A stretch of 64,000 nucleotides of DNA from Bradyrhizobium mercantei (GCF_001982635.1 NZ_MKFI01000007.1:1-64000), one strand, 5' to 3'; counted from the stretch's first letter, positions 15,959 to 25,344 are shown. Numbers and translations are program-made. Notes: generated from the sequence alone by a model not told the origin.

Positions 15959-17482
15959 CTATCCCCAGTTCACGTCATGCCGCGCCAGCACCTCGCGGAC
16001 CTTGGCGACCAGATCGGCCTCCGCGCAGGAGAACTGCGCAGGCCGCGTCTCGCGCCATTCCTGGTTGGACGCGATCGCAGCCGCCGCCTTGGCGCCCTCG
16101 ATCAGATCCTTGATCTGCACCTCGCCGCGCGCCTTCTCGTCCGAGCCCTGGATGATCACGCAGGGCGAGTTGCGGCGGTCGGCATATTTGAGCTGGTTGC
16201 CCATGTTCTTCGGATTGCCGAGATAGAGCTCGGCGCGGATGCCGGCCTGGCGCAACTGCCCAACCATCTTCTGGTAATCGGCGACGCGGTCGCGATCGAA
16301 CACGGTGACGACGACGGGGCCGAACTCGGCCTGGGTGTCGAGCTGACCGAGCATCGTCAGCGCGGCCTGCAGGCGCGACACGCCGATCGAGAAGCCGGTT
16401 GCCGGCACCGGCTCGCCGCGGAAGCGCGACACGAGGCCGTCATAGCGGCCACCGCCGCCGACCGAGCCGAACCGCACCGAGCGGCCCTTCTCGTCCTTGG
16501 TGTCGAGCAGCAGCTCAACCTCGTAGACGGGACCCGTGTAGTATTCGAGGCCGCGCACGACAGTGGGATCGATGCGGATGCGATCCGCGCCATAGCCGGA
16601 CGCAGCGACCAGTTTTGCAATTTCTTCGAGCTCGCTCACGCCGGCCTGGCCAACTTCGCTTTTCGCCAAATAAGTCTCGGCCGCTGTGATCGCCTGTTTC
16701 CAATCGTCGCGCTGTTGCGTGACGGCGAGCACGATATCGGCGTCCGCCGGGCTCAGCTCGGCGCCCTTGGTGAAGTCGCCCTTGCCCTCTTCGCCGCCGT
16801 CCCATCGCCCGGGACCGAGCAGCTTGCGAACCTCGTCGGCGGGAAACTTGTCGAGCTTGTCGATCGCGCGCAGCACGGTGAGCCTGCGGCCGGCATTCTC
16901 TTCGCCGCCGAGGCCGATCGCCTCGAGCACGCCGTCGAGCACCTTGCGGTTGTTCACCTTCACCACATAGGAGCCGCGCGGAATACCCAGCGCTTCCATC
17001 GTGTCGGCCGCCATCATGCAGATCTCGGCGTCGGCCGCCGGCGTCGCCGAGCCGACCGTGTCGGCATCGAACTGCATGAACTGGCGGAAGCGGCCGGGGC
17101 CGGGCTTCTCGTTGCGGAAGACATAGCCGAACCGATAGGACCGATACGGCTTCGGCAACGCGTCGAAATTCTCAGCGACATAGCGCGCGAGCGGCGCGGT
17201 CAAATCGTAGCGCAGCGAGATCCACTGCTCGTCATCGTCCTGGAACGAGAACACGCCCTCGTTGGGCCGGTCCTGGTCCGGCAGGAACTTGCCGAGCGCG
17301 TCGGTGTATTCCATCGCCGGCGTCTCCACCGGCTCGAAGCCGTAGAGCTCGTAGACGGCGCGGATCTTCTCGACCATCGCCCGCGTGGCGTTGATCGCGG
17401 CCGGGCCGCGATCTTCCAGCCCGCGCGGCAGGCGCGCCTTCAGTTTCTGGGGTTTTTTGGGTTTTTCGGCCATCGCGGGCAT
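15959..17482 (-). CDS. hisS: Histidyl-tRNA synthetase, alphaproteobacterial type
   Basis: The enzyme charges tRNA-His. It is a class II synthetase of 507 residues with motif 2 around FRNEKPGPGRFRQFMQ, the HisA motif GLEYYTGPVYEVEL in place of the usual GLDYYNRTVFE, and motif 3 GGGGRYDGL. The altered HisA region is typical of the alphaproteobacterial lineage in which tRNA-His lacks the otherwise universal G-1 base. Alternative start MAEKP three codons in (17473). An insertion with DGGEEGKGDFTKG in the middle also distinguishes it from E. coli HisRS. Confidence 0.96.
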   Translation of the reverse strand: MPAMAEKPKKPQKLKARLPRGLEDRGPAAINATRAMVEKIRAVYELYGFEPVETPAMEYTDALGKFLPDQDRPNEGVFSFQDDDEQWISLRYDLTAPLARYVAENFDALPKPYRSYRFGYVFRNEKPGPGRFRQFMQFDADTVGSATPAADAEICMMAADTMEALGIPRGSYVVKVNNRKVLDGVLEAIGLGGEENAGRRLTVLRAIDKLDKFPADEVRKLLGPGRWDGGEEGKGDFTKGAELSPADADIVLAVTQQRDDWKQAITAAETYLAKSEVGQAGVSELEEIAKLVAASGYGADRIRIDPTVVRGLEYYTGPVYEVELLLDTKDEKGRSVRFGSVGGGGRYDGLVSRFRGEPVPATGFSIGVSRLQAALTMLGQLDTQAEFGPVVVTVFDRDRVADYQKMVGQLRQAGIRAELYLGNPKNMGNQLKYADRRNSPCVIIQGSDEKARGEVQIKDLIEGAKAAAAIASNQEWRETRPAQFSCAEADLVAKVREVLARHDVNWG

Positions 17483-17546
17483 TTACCAGCGGACACGCAA
17501 GGCGGCAACCTCGCTCTGCGCCTCCGCTGCGGCCGAACAACGGCCC

Positions 17547-18053
17547 TCAGGGCTGCTCCATCCGCGCGCGAAGCGCGTCGGCGTCGGCCTTCGGCATCGA
17601 TTTCAGCAGCGGCTTGATGGTCTCGCCGCCGACGATCTTGCCGTTACGCATGAACATCCAGTCGGAGATGTCGGCCTCCTTGAATTCGACGAGATCGCCG
17701 GCCCGTTTGCCCGGCAGGTCGCGCGGCTGGTTGGCGAACCGGCCGGAATAGCCGCCGTTCGGCAGCTTCTTCACGTCGCTCATCCAGATGTGCTCGCCCT
17801 CGTTGCGATGGGTCGGAAAGCGGACCTTGAGGGAATGCTGGGTCTCGGACGGCTTCGGGGCCTCGTAGGAAGCCCAGAACGCCGGCTGCGTCTCGCGCGC
17901 ATGGGTGATCGCGGCGTTCATGTCGGGGTCGGCCGTGCGCACATCGATCACCGGCGAGCGGTCCTCGGCGCGGAGCGTGCTCGTTCCACCGAGCACGGAG
18001 GCAGCCGCGATCAGCACGGCACAGGTGAGACGGGTTACGGAAGTTTTGGTCAT
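17547..18053 (-). CDS. Secreted DUF2314 (YegJ-like) protein
   Basis: The 168-residue protein has a signal peptide (basic MTKTSVTR, hydrophobic core, cleavage near TSTLRAED) and one DUF2314 domain with FWASYEAP, SLKVRFP and EHIWMSDVKKLPNG. It should be periplasmic. DUF2314 is found alone or in immunity contexts; its function is unknown. The start at 18053 gives a proper signal peptide; the upstream frame (to 18197) does not. It is 64 bases upstream of hisS on the same strand, possibly co-transcribed. Confidence 0.85.
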   Translation of the reverse strand: MTKTSVTRLTCAVLIAAASVLGGTSTLRAEDRSPVIDVRTADPDMNAAITHARETQPAFWASYEAPKPSETQHSLKVRFPTHRNEGEHIWMSDVKKLPNGGYSGRFANQPRDLPGKRAGDLVEFKEADISDWMFMRNGKIVGGETIKPLLKSMPKADADALRARMEQP

Positions 18054-18193
18054 GTGATCACGCAGGATGGGGGATGGTTTGAAGCGGGAGGCGAGACTTT
18101 GTCGCGCGCTCGCGGCAGCCCGTTCATGCGATGACGGCTGATCACACGGAAAAATGACAGAAGAGGCGGAGCGCCGGCGTGCTCGCCGCTGTT

Positions 18194-18236
18194 CCAAAAA
18201 CGATGGCGCCTCTCCCTTGCACAGGAAGAGGCGCCC
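18194..18236 (-). terminator. Rho-independent terminator of ilvE
   Basis: On the minus strand GGCGCCTCT (18227-18235) pairs with AGAGGCGCC (18205-18213) and is followed by atcgTTTTT, 35-75 bases beyond the ilvE stop. Confidence 0.85.
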
Positions 18237-18271
18237 AATCGAAGCACGTCAGCTAAGGAACCCGCCCCGCG

Positions 18272-19351
18272 TCAGGCGACGTTTCTGATCCAGTTATGCG
18301 GGTCGTTGGTGCGACCGTACTGGATGTCGACCAGCTTCTTGCGCAGGCCCATGGCGACCGGGCCGGCGACACCGCCGCTGATCTGGAAATCGCCGCTCGC
18401 CGAGCACACCTTGCCGATCGGCGAGATCACGGCGGCGGTGCCGCAGGCGAACGCCTCCTTCAGCTTGCCGCTCGCGGCATCCGCACGCCACTGCTGGATC
18501 GTGTAGGGCTCCTCGCGCACGCGCGTGCCGGCATCCTTGGCGAGCGCGATGATCGAATCGCGGGTGATGCCGGGGAGGATGGTGCCGAGCGGCGGCGTCA
18601 GCAGCGAGCCGTCATCGAAGGCGAAGAAGACGTTCATGCCGCCGAGCTCCTCGATGTAGCGGCGCTCGACCGCGTCGAGGAACACGACCTGGTCGCAGCC
18701 GCGATCGATCGCCTCGGCCTGTGCGCGCAGGCTGGCGGCATAATTGCCGCCGCACTTCACCGCGCCGGTGCCGCCGATCGCGGCGCGCGTGTAATTCTCC
18801 GACACCCAGATCGACACCGGCGCAGGGCCGCCCTTGAAATAGGAGCCGACCGGAGAGGCGATGACCGAGAAGATGTATTCGGCCGACGGCTTCACGCCGA
18901 GGAAGATCTCGCTCGCGATCATGAACGGCCGCAGATAGAGACTGCCCTCGCCGCCCGGGATCCAGGCGCGATCGATCCGCACCAGCTGCTCGACCGCATC
19001 GATGAACACATCCTCGGGCAGCGGCGCCATTGCCATGCGCTCGGCCGAATCATGGAAGCGGCGGGCATTGGCATCCGGGCGGAACAGGTTCACGCCGCCA
19101 TCGTCGCGCTTGTAGGCCTTGAGGCCTTCGAAGATTTCCTGGGCGTAGTGCAGCACCGCGCCGGCCGGATCGAGCGGAAAGTTCGCGCGGGCCTCGACGC
19201 GGGCGCTGTGCCAGCCCTTGCCCTGGCTGTAGCGGACGATCGCCATGTGATCGGTAAAGACGCGGCCGAAGCCCGGGTCCACGAGCTTCGCCGCGCGATC
19301 CTTGTCGGACGTCGCATTCGGAGAAGGCTGGATGTCGAATTTCAAAGTCAT
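18272..19351 (-). CDS. ilvE: Branched-chain amino acid aminotransferase
   Basis: IlvE transaminates the keto acids of Val, Leu and Ile with glutamate. The 359-residue class IV PLP enzyme has QEIFEGLKAY, the PLP lysine in GAVKCGGNYAASL (Lys199) and EELGGMNVFF. Its length and motifs put it in the long BCAT subgroup (about 360 residues) rather than the 310-residue E. coli IlvE. A hairpin-rich leader lies upstream and a clear terminator lies downstream, so it is monocistronic. Confidence 0.96.
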   Translation of the reverse strand: MTLKFDIQPSPNATSDKDRAAKLVDPGFGRVFTDHMAIVRYSQGKGWHSARVEARANFPLDPAGAVLHYAQEIFEGLKAYKRDDGGVNLFRPDANARRFHDSAERMAMAPLPEDVFIDAVEQLVRIDRAWIPGGEGSLYLRPFMIASEIFLGVKPSAEYIFSVIASPVGSYFKGGPAPVSIWVSENYTRAAIGGTGAVKCGGNYAASLRAQAEAIDRGCDQVVFLDAVERRYIEELGGMNVFFAFDDGSLLTPPLGTILPGITRDSIIALAKDAGTRVREEPYTIQQWRADAASGKLKEAFACGTAAVISPIGKVCSASGDFQISGGVAGPVAMGLRKKLVDIQYGRTNDPHNWIRNVA

Positions 19352-19682
19352 TTTTCTTGCTTTCCGCTGTCGGAACCGGCGCCATACCGGGCGCCGGCCT
19401 GTTTCCCCCGGAGCCGTCAGGCTCGGCTGGTCCGGACTTCACCACCGCCGGCAACCCGGCCGGTTTCCATCGCCAACATGCCCGTTCAGACATGCTTTTG
19501 CGGAATGCTGAAGTCCAGTATGTTTGCCGAAATGCCGCTCGACAATCGCACGGTAGTCCAATTTGCGGCCCAAACCGCCTCACAGGCTCTTTCAGGCCGC
19601 CTTAAACGCTGTCGAGGACAAAACGACCTAATGTTTCGTCGTGATAGGCAGTTTTGTAACATTGAACCCAAGATACGTCAAT
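19352..19682 (-). promoter_or_regulatory. Structured leader and divergent promoter region of ilvE and marR
   Basis: No gene here. Close to the ilvE start, read on the minus strand, stands a perfect 8-bp hairpin CCGGCGCC/GGCGCCGG (19376-19397), preceded by a GAGCC-GTCA-GGCTC hairpin (19411-19424) and GC-rich stretches to about 19465. This resembles a structured 5' leader but matches no riboswitch class I know. The left, more A/T-rich part (about 19480-19682) must carry the divergent promoters of ilvE and the marR-like gene. Confidence 0.45.
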
Positions 19683-20228
19683 ATGACTGACATAAATTTC
19701 TCAGGCATGGCTGCCAAGCCCGATTCGCAGGGAGATGACCACGCTCCCGCAGCGGGGCGCGATCTGCGCTGGGACATCATCGAGCTGTTGTTCTTCGCCT
19801 ATCGCGACTTTGTCGGCGACGCCGACCAGGAGCTGGAGGCGTTCGGCTTCGGCCGGGCCCACCACCGCGTCATCCACTTCGTGACCCGCTATCCGGGCCT
19901 GAAGGTCGCCGACCTGCTCGACGTCCTGCGCATCACCAAGCAGTCGCTCGGGCGTGTGCTCAAGCAGCTGCTGGACGAGGGCTACATCGTGCAGAAGACC
20001 GGCAACAATGACCGCCGGCAGCGCCTGCTCTACGCCACGCCGAAGGGCGAGGCCCTGGTCGCCAAGCTCGCGGGGTTGCAGACCGACCGCATCAACCGCG
20101 CGGTCGCCGGCATTGATCCGGCCGGCGTCGAGACGGTTCGCCAATTCCTCCGCGCGATGATCGACCGCGACGATCCCGACAAGGTGCTCGAAGCGATCTT
20201 CGGCGGCGGCAGAAAAACAAGGGAGTGA
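19683..20228 (+). CDS. MarR family regulator, PetP-like
   Basis: The 181-residue winged-helix protein has YRDFVGDADQELEAFGFGR, the recognition part VADLLDVLRITKQSLGRVL and the wing YIVQKTGNNDRRQRLLY. Its stop overlaps the GTG start of the response regulator. A MarR protein directly followed by an OmpR-type regulator is the petP-petR arrangement of Rhodobacter, where both genes are needed for cytochrome bc1 synthesis. The start at 19683 (MTDINFSG) is one of two in-frame ATGs (the other at 19641) and is the more family-like. Confidence 0.88.
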   Translation: MTDINFSGMAAKPDSQGDDHAPAAGRDLRWDIIELLFFAYRDFVGDADQELEAFGFGRAHHRVIHFVTRYPGLKVADLLDVLRITKQSLGRVLKQLLDEGYIVQKTGNNDRRQRLLYATPKGEALVAKLAGLQTDRINRAVAGIDPAGVETVRQFLRAMIDRDDPDKVLEAIFGGGRKTRE

Positions 20229-20953
20229 ACCCGGTGCAGGCTGCAACCATGATGCGCGCGCCGGTCGAACCGGCCGACGACGCGCCGCATCTCCTCCTGG
20301 TCGACGACGACCGCCGCATCCGCGACCTGCTGTCGCGCTTTCTGTCCAGCGAGGGCTATCGCGTCACGACGGCAATGAGCGCCACCGACGCGCGCGCCAA
20401 GCTGCTCGGGCTGCATTTCGACCTGCTGATCCTCGACGTGATGATGCCCGGCGAGAACGGCTTCGACCTCGCCCGCTTCATCCGGACGTCCTCGACGGTG
20501 CCGATCATCATGCTGACCGCGCGCCATGAGGCGGAGGCCCGCATCGAGGGCCTGCAAATCGGCGCCGACGATTATGTCGCCAAGCCGTTCGAGCCGCGCG
20601 AGCTGGTGCTGCGCATCGGCAATATCCTCAAGCGCACCGCGCCGCCGCAGGTCGTCACCGTCGAGCAGATCGCGTTCGGCCCCTACATTTTCCACATCGA
20701 GCGCAGCGAACTGCGCCAGGGCGAGGAGATCATCCATCTCACCGACCGCGAGCGCGAGATGCTGCGCATCCTTGCCAGCGCACCCGGCGAGACCGTGCCG
20801 CGCGCCGAGCTGACCTCTGGCGGCACCGTCAACGAGCGCGCGGTCGACGTGCAGATCAACCGCCTGCGCCGCAAGATCGAGCACGATCCCGCCAATCCGC
20901 TGTTCCTGCAGGCGGTGCGCGGCATCGGCTATCGCCTGGTGGCCTCGCCCTGA
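20225..20953 (+). CDS. OmpR-type response regulator, PetR-like
   Basis: The 242-residue regulator has a receiver domain with acidic DDD (27-29), phospho-acceptor Asp71 in LILDVMMPG and Lys in AKPFEP, then an OmpR winged helix with LTDREREMLRIL and VQINRLRRKIE. GTG start, four-base overlap with the MarR gene. The cognate kinase is probably the next gene, although more than 100 bases of palindromic repeats separate them. The assignment to PetR rests on gene order and similarity of type; targets are not visible here. Confidence 0.92.
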   Translation: MNPVQAATMMRAPVEPADDAPHLLLVDDDRRIRDLLSRFLSSEGYRVTTAMSATDARAKLLGLHFDLLILDVMMPGENGFDLARFIRTSSTVPIIMLTARHEAEARIEGLQIGADDYVAKPFEPRELVLRIGNILKRTAPPQVVTVEQIAFGPYIFHIERSELRQGEEIIHLTDREREMLRILASAPGETVPRAELTSGGTVNERAVDVQINRLRRKIEHDPANPLFLQAVRGIGYRLVASP

Positions 20954-21055
20954 AGCGCGATGAGATTGATGAGATGAATCGTCATCGCGCTTCAGGTCCT
21001 TATTTGAGCATGATCTTGTCGGAAAACCGCTACGCACTTTTCCGGATCATGCTTT
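20951..21055. repeat. Two large palindromes between response regulator and kinase
   Basis: TGAAGCGCGATGA (20951-20963, starting at the stop codon) pairs perfectly with TCATCGCGCTTCA (20982-20994). A second element, agcatgatc...ggaaaa / ttttcc...gatcatgct, spans about 21007-21053; it is a repeat type common in Bradyrhizobium and Rhodopseudomonas genomes. Together they would fold into two strong hairpins inside the operon mRNA. Confidence 0.85.
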
Positions 21056-21066
21056 AGAGCATCCGC

Positions 21067-22452
21067 ATGAGCACGCTCGACTCCGGCCTGACCCTGATCA
21101 AGAACGCCTCGCAGCGCGTCTCGAAGGCGAACGGCTGGATGGGCAATGCGTTCAAGAGCTGGATGCCGACCGGCCTCTACGCCCGCGCGCTCTTGATCAT
21201 GATCGTGCCGATGGTGATCCTGCAGACCGTGGTCGCCTTTGTGTTCATGGAGCGGCACTGGAACACGGTGACGCGGCGCCTGTCGGCCGCGGTGGTGTCG
21301 GACATCGCCGCGCTGATCGACGTCTACAAGACCTATCCGCAGGACAAGGACCGCGCGCACCTGCGCGGCATCGCCCAGAAGCTGCAGCTGGTGGTCGATT
21401 TCCTCCCCGCCGGCGACATGCCGCCGCCGGGACCAAAGCCGTTCTTCTCGCTGCTCGACCAGACGCTCTCGGTGCAGCTCGGCCGCCAGATCAGCCGTCC
21501 GTTCTGGATCGACACCGTCGGCAAGTCCAACCTGGTCGAGATCCGCGTCCAGCTCGACGACTCGGTGATGCGGATCTTCGCCCAGCGCAGCGCGGCCTAC
21601 GCCTCCAATTCGGAGATCTTCATCTTCTGGATGCTCGGCACCTCGACGATCCTCCTGATCGTCGCCGTGCTGTTCCTGCGCAACCAGATCAAGCCGATTC
21701 TGCGGCTGGCCGACGCCGCCGAAAGCTTCGGAAAGGGCCGCGAGGCGCCGAACTTCCGGCCGCGCGGCGCGCGTGAGGTGCGGCGCGCGGCGCAAGCCTT
21801 CATCGAGATGAAGGCGCGCGTCGAACGCTCGATCGAGCAGCGCACCGCGATGCTGGCCGGCGTGTCGCATGATCTGCGCACCATCCTGACCCGCTTCAAG
21901 CTCGAACTCGCCCTGATCGGCGAAGGCCCCGAGATCGACGCGATGCGCAAGGACGTCGACGAGATGTCGATGATGCTGGAAGATTATCTCGCCTTCGCGC
22001 GCGGCGATTCCGGCGAGGTCGCACAGCCGACCGACATGGCGGCCGCGCTGGAGGAGTTGCGCAGCGACGCCGAGCGCCACGGCCACACCGCGACCGTCGC
22101 ATTCCACGGCCTGCCCGTCGTCACGGTCAAGCCGGCCTCATTCAAGCGCTGCCTCGCCAACCTCGTCTCCAACGCGGCGCGCCACGCCAACACGATCTCG
22201 ATCACCGGCCATCGCGACCACCGCTATCTCAACATCACGGTCGACGACGACGGGCCCGGCATCCCGGCCAATATGCGCGAGGAAGTGTTCAAGCCGTTCC
22301 TGCGGCTCGATGATGCCCGCAACCAGGACGAAGGCGGCAGCGGCCTCGGGCTTGCGATCGCGCGCGACATCGCGCGCTCGCATGGCGGCGACATCATGCT
22401 CGGCGAAAGCCCGATGGGCGGCCTGCGCGCGCAGGTGCGGGTGCCGGTCTAG
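21067..22452 (+). CDS. Sensor histidine kinase (EnvZ-type)
   Basis: The 461-residue membrane kinase has a cytoplasmic N-terminus, a membrane segment at about 40-60, a periplasmic domain of about 120 residues, a second segment at about 184-204 and a HAMP linker. HisKA carries His268 in GVSHDLRTILTRF, and the ATPase has the N box LANLVSNAARHA, DDDGPGIP and GSGLGLAIARDI. This is the layout of EnvZ. It is the likely partner of the regulator ending at 20953. The signal is unknown. ATG at 21067 lies right after the palindromes. Confidence 0.93.
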   Translation: MSTLDSGLTLIKNASQRVSKANGWMGNAFKSWMPTGLYARALLIMIVPMVILQTVVAFVFMERHWNTVTRRLSAAVVSDIAALIDVYKTYPQDKDRAHLRGIAQKLQLVVDFLPAGDMPPPGPKPFFSLLDQTLSVQLGRQISRPFWIDTVGKSNLVEIRVQLDDSVMRIFAQRSAAYASNSEIFIFWMLGTSTILLIVAVLFLRNQIKPILRLADAAESFGKGREAPNFRPRGAREVRRAAQAFIEMKARVERSIEQRTAMLAGVSHDLRTILTRFKLELALIGEGPEIDAMRKDVDEMSMMLEDYLAFARGDSGEVAQPTDMAAALEELRSDAERHGHTATVAFHGLPVVTVKPASFKRCLANLVSNAARHANTISITGHRDHRYLNITVDDDGPGIPANMREEVFKPFLRLDDARNQDEGGSGLGLAIARDIARSHGGDIMLGESPMGGLRAQVRVPV

Positions 22453-22480
22453 TGAAGGCCAATCCTTCGGCCGCCTTGAG

Positions 22481-24781
22481 CTACCAGCGGTAGGACAGCG
22501 TGCCGATCACCTGACGCCGCTCGCCGGCATAGCAATAGCCGGACTGGCAGGTCTGGTAGCGCGTGTCGAACAGATTGGTCGCGTTGACGCGCATGGTGGC
22601 GCCGAGCAAGCGGCGGTCGAACTTGCCCAGATCGTAATCGATCACCGCATCGAACAGCGTCGTCGCGGCGTTCTCGAACGTGTTCTGGTCGTTGCCGAAG
22701 TTGGTCCCGATATAGCGGACACCGAGACCGAGCCCGAGCCCTTCGACGGGGACGCCGGACTGGAAGGTGTATTTGCCGAAGGCGGCGAAGGAATTCCGCG
22801 GAATCCCGGAGAGCTGGTTGCCGGTCGTATCGGGATTGCCCTGCGTGATCACGACGTTGAGATGGGTGTAGGCGGCGGTGAGATCGAATCCCTGCTTGAG
22901 CGCCAGCTTCGCCTCGAGCTCGACGCCCTTGGATTCGACCTGCCCGGTTGCCGCCTGGAAGGCCATGTTGTTGGGATCGGTGCGCAGCACGTTGTCCTGC
23001 GTGATGTCGAACACCGCGGCGGTCAACAGCACCGGAAGCTGCGGCATCTGGTACTTGATGCCGACCTCCTTCTGCTCGCCGGTGGTCGGCTTGAATGGTG
23101 TCCCGGACACGTCGACACCGACCTGCGGAGCGAAGGACGTCGCGTAGCTGACATAGGGCGCAACGCCGCTGTCGAAGACGTAAGCGAGACCCGCGCGGCC
23201 CGTGAAGGCGTTGGCCTTCTGCGTTGCGGGCACGCCGTCGAGACCCGCCGTCGTCGTCTGCGACACCCAGCTCTGGCGCCCGTTGAGCGTCAGAACGAAG
23301 CCGCCGAGCCTGGCCTGCTCCTGCGCATAGACCCCGACCTCGTCGGTCGACTGCTTGTTGAAGATCGAGAAGGCCGGCGTCGCGATCGCCTGGGCACCGT
23401 AGTTCATCGTCAGGAGGTTGAGATCCGGAGCCGCACCGTAACCGATCTTGTCGTTGTAGTAGGAGTGGCCGTAGTCGACGCCGAACAGCACCGTGTTCTT
23501 GATCGCGCCGAGATTGAACTTGGCCTCGGCCTGATTGTCGAGGCTCACGGTGTTGAAACTGTCGAGGATCCGCCAGGCGGAGCGCGACGCGAGATTGGTG
23601 CTGCTGTCGATGGAATCGATCTGGGTGTATTTCGCGTCGGTATCGACCTGATAGAAGCGGAAGTTCTGCCGCACCGTCCAGACGTCGTCGACATTGTGCT
23701 CGAACGCGTAACCGATGCGATACTGCTTCTGATCCATGGCGCTGAAGGCCGGATCGTTCGAGTAGATGTTGGTCAATTGTCCGTCGGGCGTGCGGAAATT
23801 GCCGATGCTCGCGGCGGTCCGGCTGCTTTGATATTCGCTGAGGATCGTGAACGACGTATCGGCGTCCGGCCGCCAGGTCAGCGCCGGCGCGATATAGGTG
23901 CGATCATCGTCGTTGCCGGGATACCAGGTCTTCGCCTCGCGCAGCAAACCCGTCAGCCGGTAATATAGTTGATCGCTGCCGGGCACCGGGCCACCGATAT
24001 CGAAACTGCCTTGATAACGATCGTAAGTGCCGGCTTGCAGCTGCACCTCGCCGAACGGCGTCAAGGTGGGCCGCTTCGTCGTGACGTCCACGATGCCGCC
24101 TGGAGAGCCGAGGCCGTAGAGGCCCGAGGCCGGGCCGCGGAGGATCGACACGCTGTCGAGACCATAAGGCTCGATCTTGGGAATGGCGAAGTTGCCGCCG
24201 CCCTGGCGCAGGCCGTCGCGATAGATCCCGGTATAGGTCGCATCGAAGCCGCGGATGTAGAAACTGTCGAACCGGGGATCATAGCCGAACGCCGTGGTCG
24301 TCACGCCGGGCGTGTAGCTGACCGCATCCTTGAGCGTCTGAACGTTGCGATCCCTGAGCTCCTTTTGCGTGACGACCGACAGCGACTGCGGCGTCTCGAT
24401 CAGCGCCGTGTTGGTCTTGGTGCCGGCGGTGCTGCCGGTCGCGACATAGCCGGTCGTTGTGCCGATATTGCCCGCGGAGCCCTGCGATCGCGGAGCCTGG
24501 CTCTGAGTGGGCGTAGCGACACGACTGTGTCGGTTCGCCGCGACCGCGCGCGAAGACCTGGTGTTCTGACTTGAAGCGGCGGCAGCGCGCTTCTTCGCCG
24601 CGCCGGGCTGATCCACCGTCACTGCCGGAAGCACGCTGACATTGTTCGACGGAGGACTGGTTTGCGTCTGAGCGCTGGCGACGTTCGCCCCCGATGCTCC
24701 GAGCATCACCGAACCAAGAAACGCTGCATTGATCGCAGCCGTTGATCCAAGCAAGCCGCGCTTGCTTCGATACGAAGTCAT
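22481..24781 (-). CDS. TonB-dependent siderophore receptor
   Basis: This is an outer-membrane beta-barrel of about 766 residues, FhuA/FoxA-like. It has a signal peptide (cleaved near ASAQTQ), a Ser/Ala-rich linker, the plug domain (ETPQSLSVVTQKELRDRNVQ; FDSFYIRGFD; SILRGPASGLYGLGSPGG) and a barrel ending in the aromatic GTLSYRW. It should import a ferric hydroxamate-type siderophore using TonB. There are no transport or biosynthesis partners nearby, so it is an orphan receptor. An in-frame ATG at 24841 would add 20 residues; 24781 gives the cleaner signal peptide. Iron control is expected, but I cannot identify a convincing operator. Confidence 0.94.
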   Translation of the reverse strand: MTSYRSKRGLLGSTAAINAAFLGSVMLGASGANVASAQTQTSPPSNNVSVLPAVTVDQPGAAKKRAAAASSQNTRSSRAVAANRHSRVATPTQSQAPRSQGSAGNIGTTTGYVATGSTAGTKTNTALIETPQSLSVVTQKELRDRNVQTLKDAVSYTPGVTTTAFGYDPRFDSFYIRGFDATYTGIYRDGLRQGGGNFAIPKIEPYGLDSVSILRGPASGLYGLGSPGGIVDVTTKRPTLTPFGEVQLQAGTYDRYQGSFDIGGPVPGSDQLYYRLTGLLREAKTWYPGNDDDRTYIAPALTWRPDADTSFTILSEYQSSRTAASIGNFRTPDGQLTNIYSNDPAFSAMDQKQYRIGYAFEHNVDDVWTVRQNFRFYQVDTDAKYTQIDSIDSSTNLASRSAWRILDSFNTVSLDNQAEAKFNLGAIKNTVLFGVDYGHSYYNDKIGYGAAPDLNLLTMNYGAQAIATPAFSIFNKQSTDEVGVYAQEQARLGGFVLTLNGRQSWVSQTTTAGLDGVPATQKANAFTGRAGLAYVFDSGVAPYVSYATSFAPQVGVDVSGTPFKPTTGEQKEVGIKYQMPQLPVLLTAAVFDITQDNVLRTDPNNMAFQAATGQVESKGVELEAKLALKQGFDLTAAYTHLNVVITQGNPDTTGNQLSGIPRNSFAAFGKYTFQSGVPVEGLGLGLGVRYIGTNFGNDQNTFENAATTLFDAVIDYDLGKFDRRLLGATMRVNATNLFDTRYQTCQSGYCYAGERRQVIGTLSYRW

Positions 24782-25098
24782 TCCCACCGAACAACACCCC
24801 ACACGCCCAGACTGATCTTGATCGAGCCGCGTCTTCCTCATGAAGCGGACATCGATTGGGGCGGACTTCTATCGACGGGGTGCGTGAAATTCCACACGCG
24901 CAAAATAGAATCGCTTGAAGCGCGCACGACGCGCAACATTGGAGCGATTCAAGATGTGCGACACTGGAACGATTCAAAGCGAAGCGCTGTTGTGGGATGC
25001 TTTCAGTGCGAAAAATTTTATGTGCGTCAACGTCCTCTCAGATGGACTGGCGGATGACGCACGCAGCGATCGTTCAACGCGAGCGAGCGGCGTGAGCC
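24782..25098. other. Upstream region of the siderophore receptor
   Basis: No gene. The segment is more A/T-rich than its surroundings and should contain the receptor promoter. The motif gattcaa occurs twice (about 24946 and 24971), and a related cgcttgaagcgcgc lies at 24913. These may be regulatory half-sites, but they do not match an Irr or RirA box clearly. Confidence 0.35.
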
Positions 25099-25190
25099 CG
25101 TCATCCTGAGGAGCCGCGAAGCGGCGTCTCGAAGGATGCACGGCCACCAGCCGGGCCGTCGACCCTTCGAGACGCGCTTCGCGCTCCTCC
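25099..25190. repeat. Palindromic repeat, 'cctcgaaggatgcac' family, copy 2
   Basis: cgtcatcctgaggagccgcgaagcggcgtctcgaaggatgcac is mirrored by gacccttcgagacgcgcttcgcgctcctc. Same family as 14951 and 58794. Confidence 0.75.
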
Positions 25191-25317
25191 AGCGACAAAG
25201 ACAAAGCCTTTGCGCGGGGGTGACGGGGAGAGATCAGATGATTGCGCGTCAGTTCAGTGCAAGACTGCCTTGCACGTATGTCGCCAGCCGCGCGCAACGA
25301 TGATGGCCAAAAGCATC

Positions 25318-25344
25318 ACGGCCTCTCCGCATGGGAGAGGCCGT
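25318..25344 (-). terminator. Terminator hairpin after the DUF3617 gene
   Basis: ACGGCCTCTCC and GGAGAGGCCGT form a perfect 11-bp stem with a five-base loop; on the minus strand gatgcTTTT follows. Confidence 0.7.

Noticed and set aside
24900..24985. Irr or Fur box upstream of the siderophore receptor
   Set aside because: The gattcaa repeats do not form the symmetrical consensus of either regulator.
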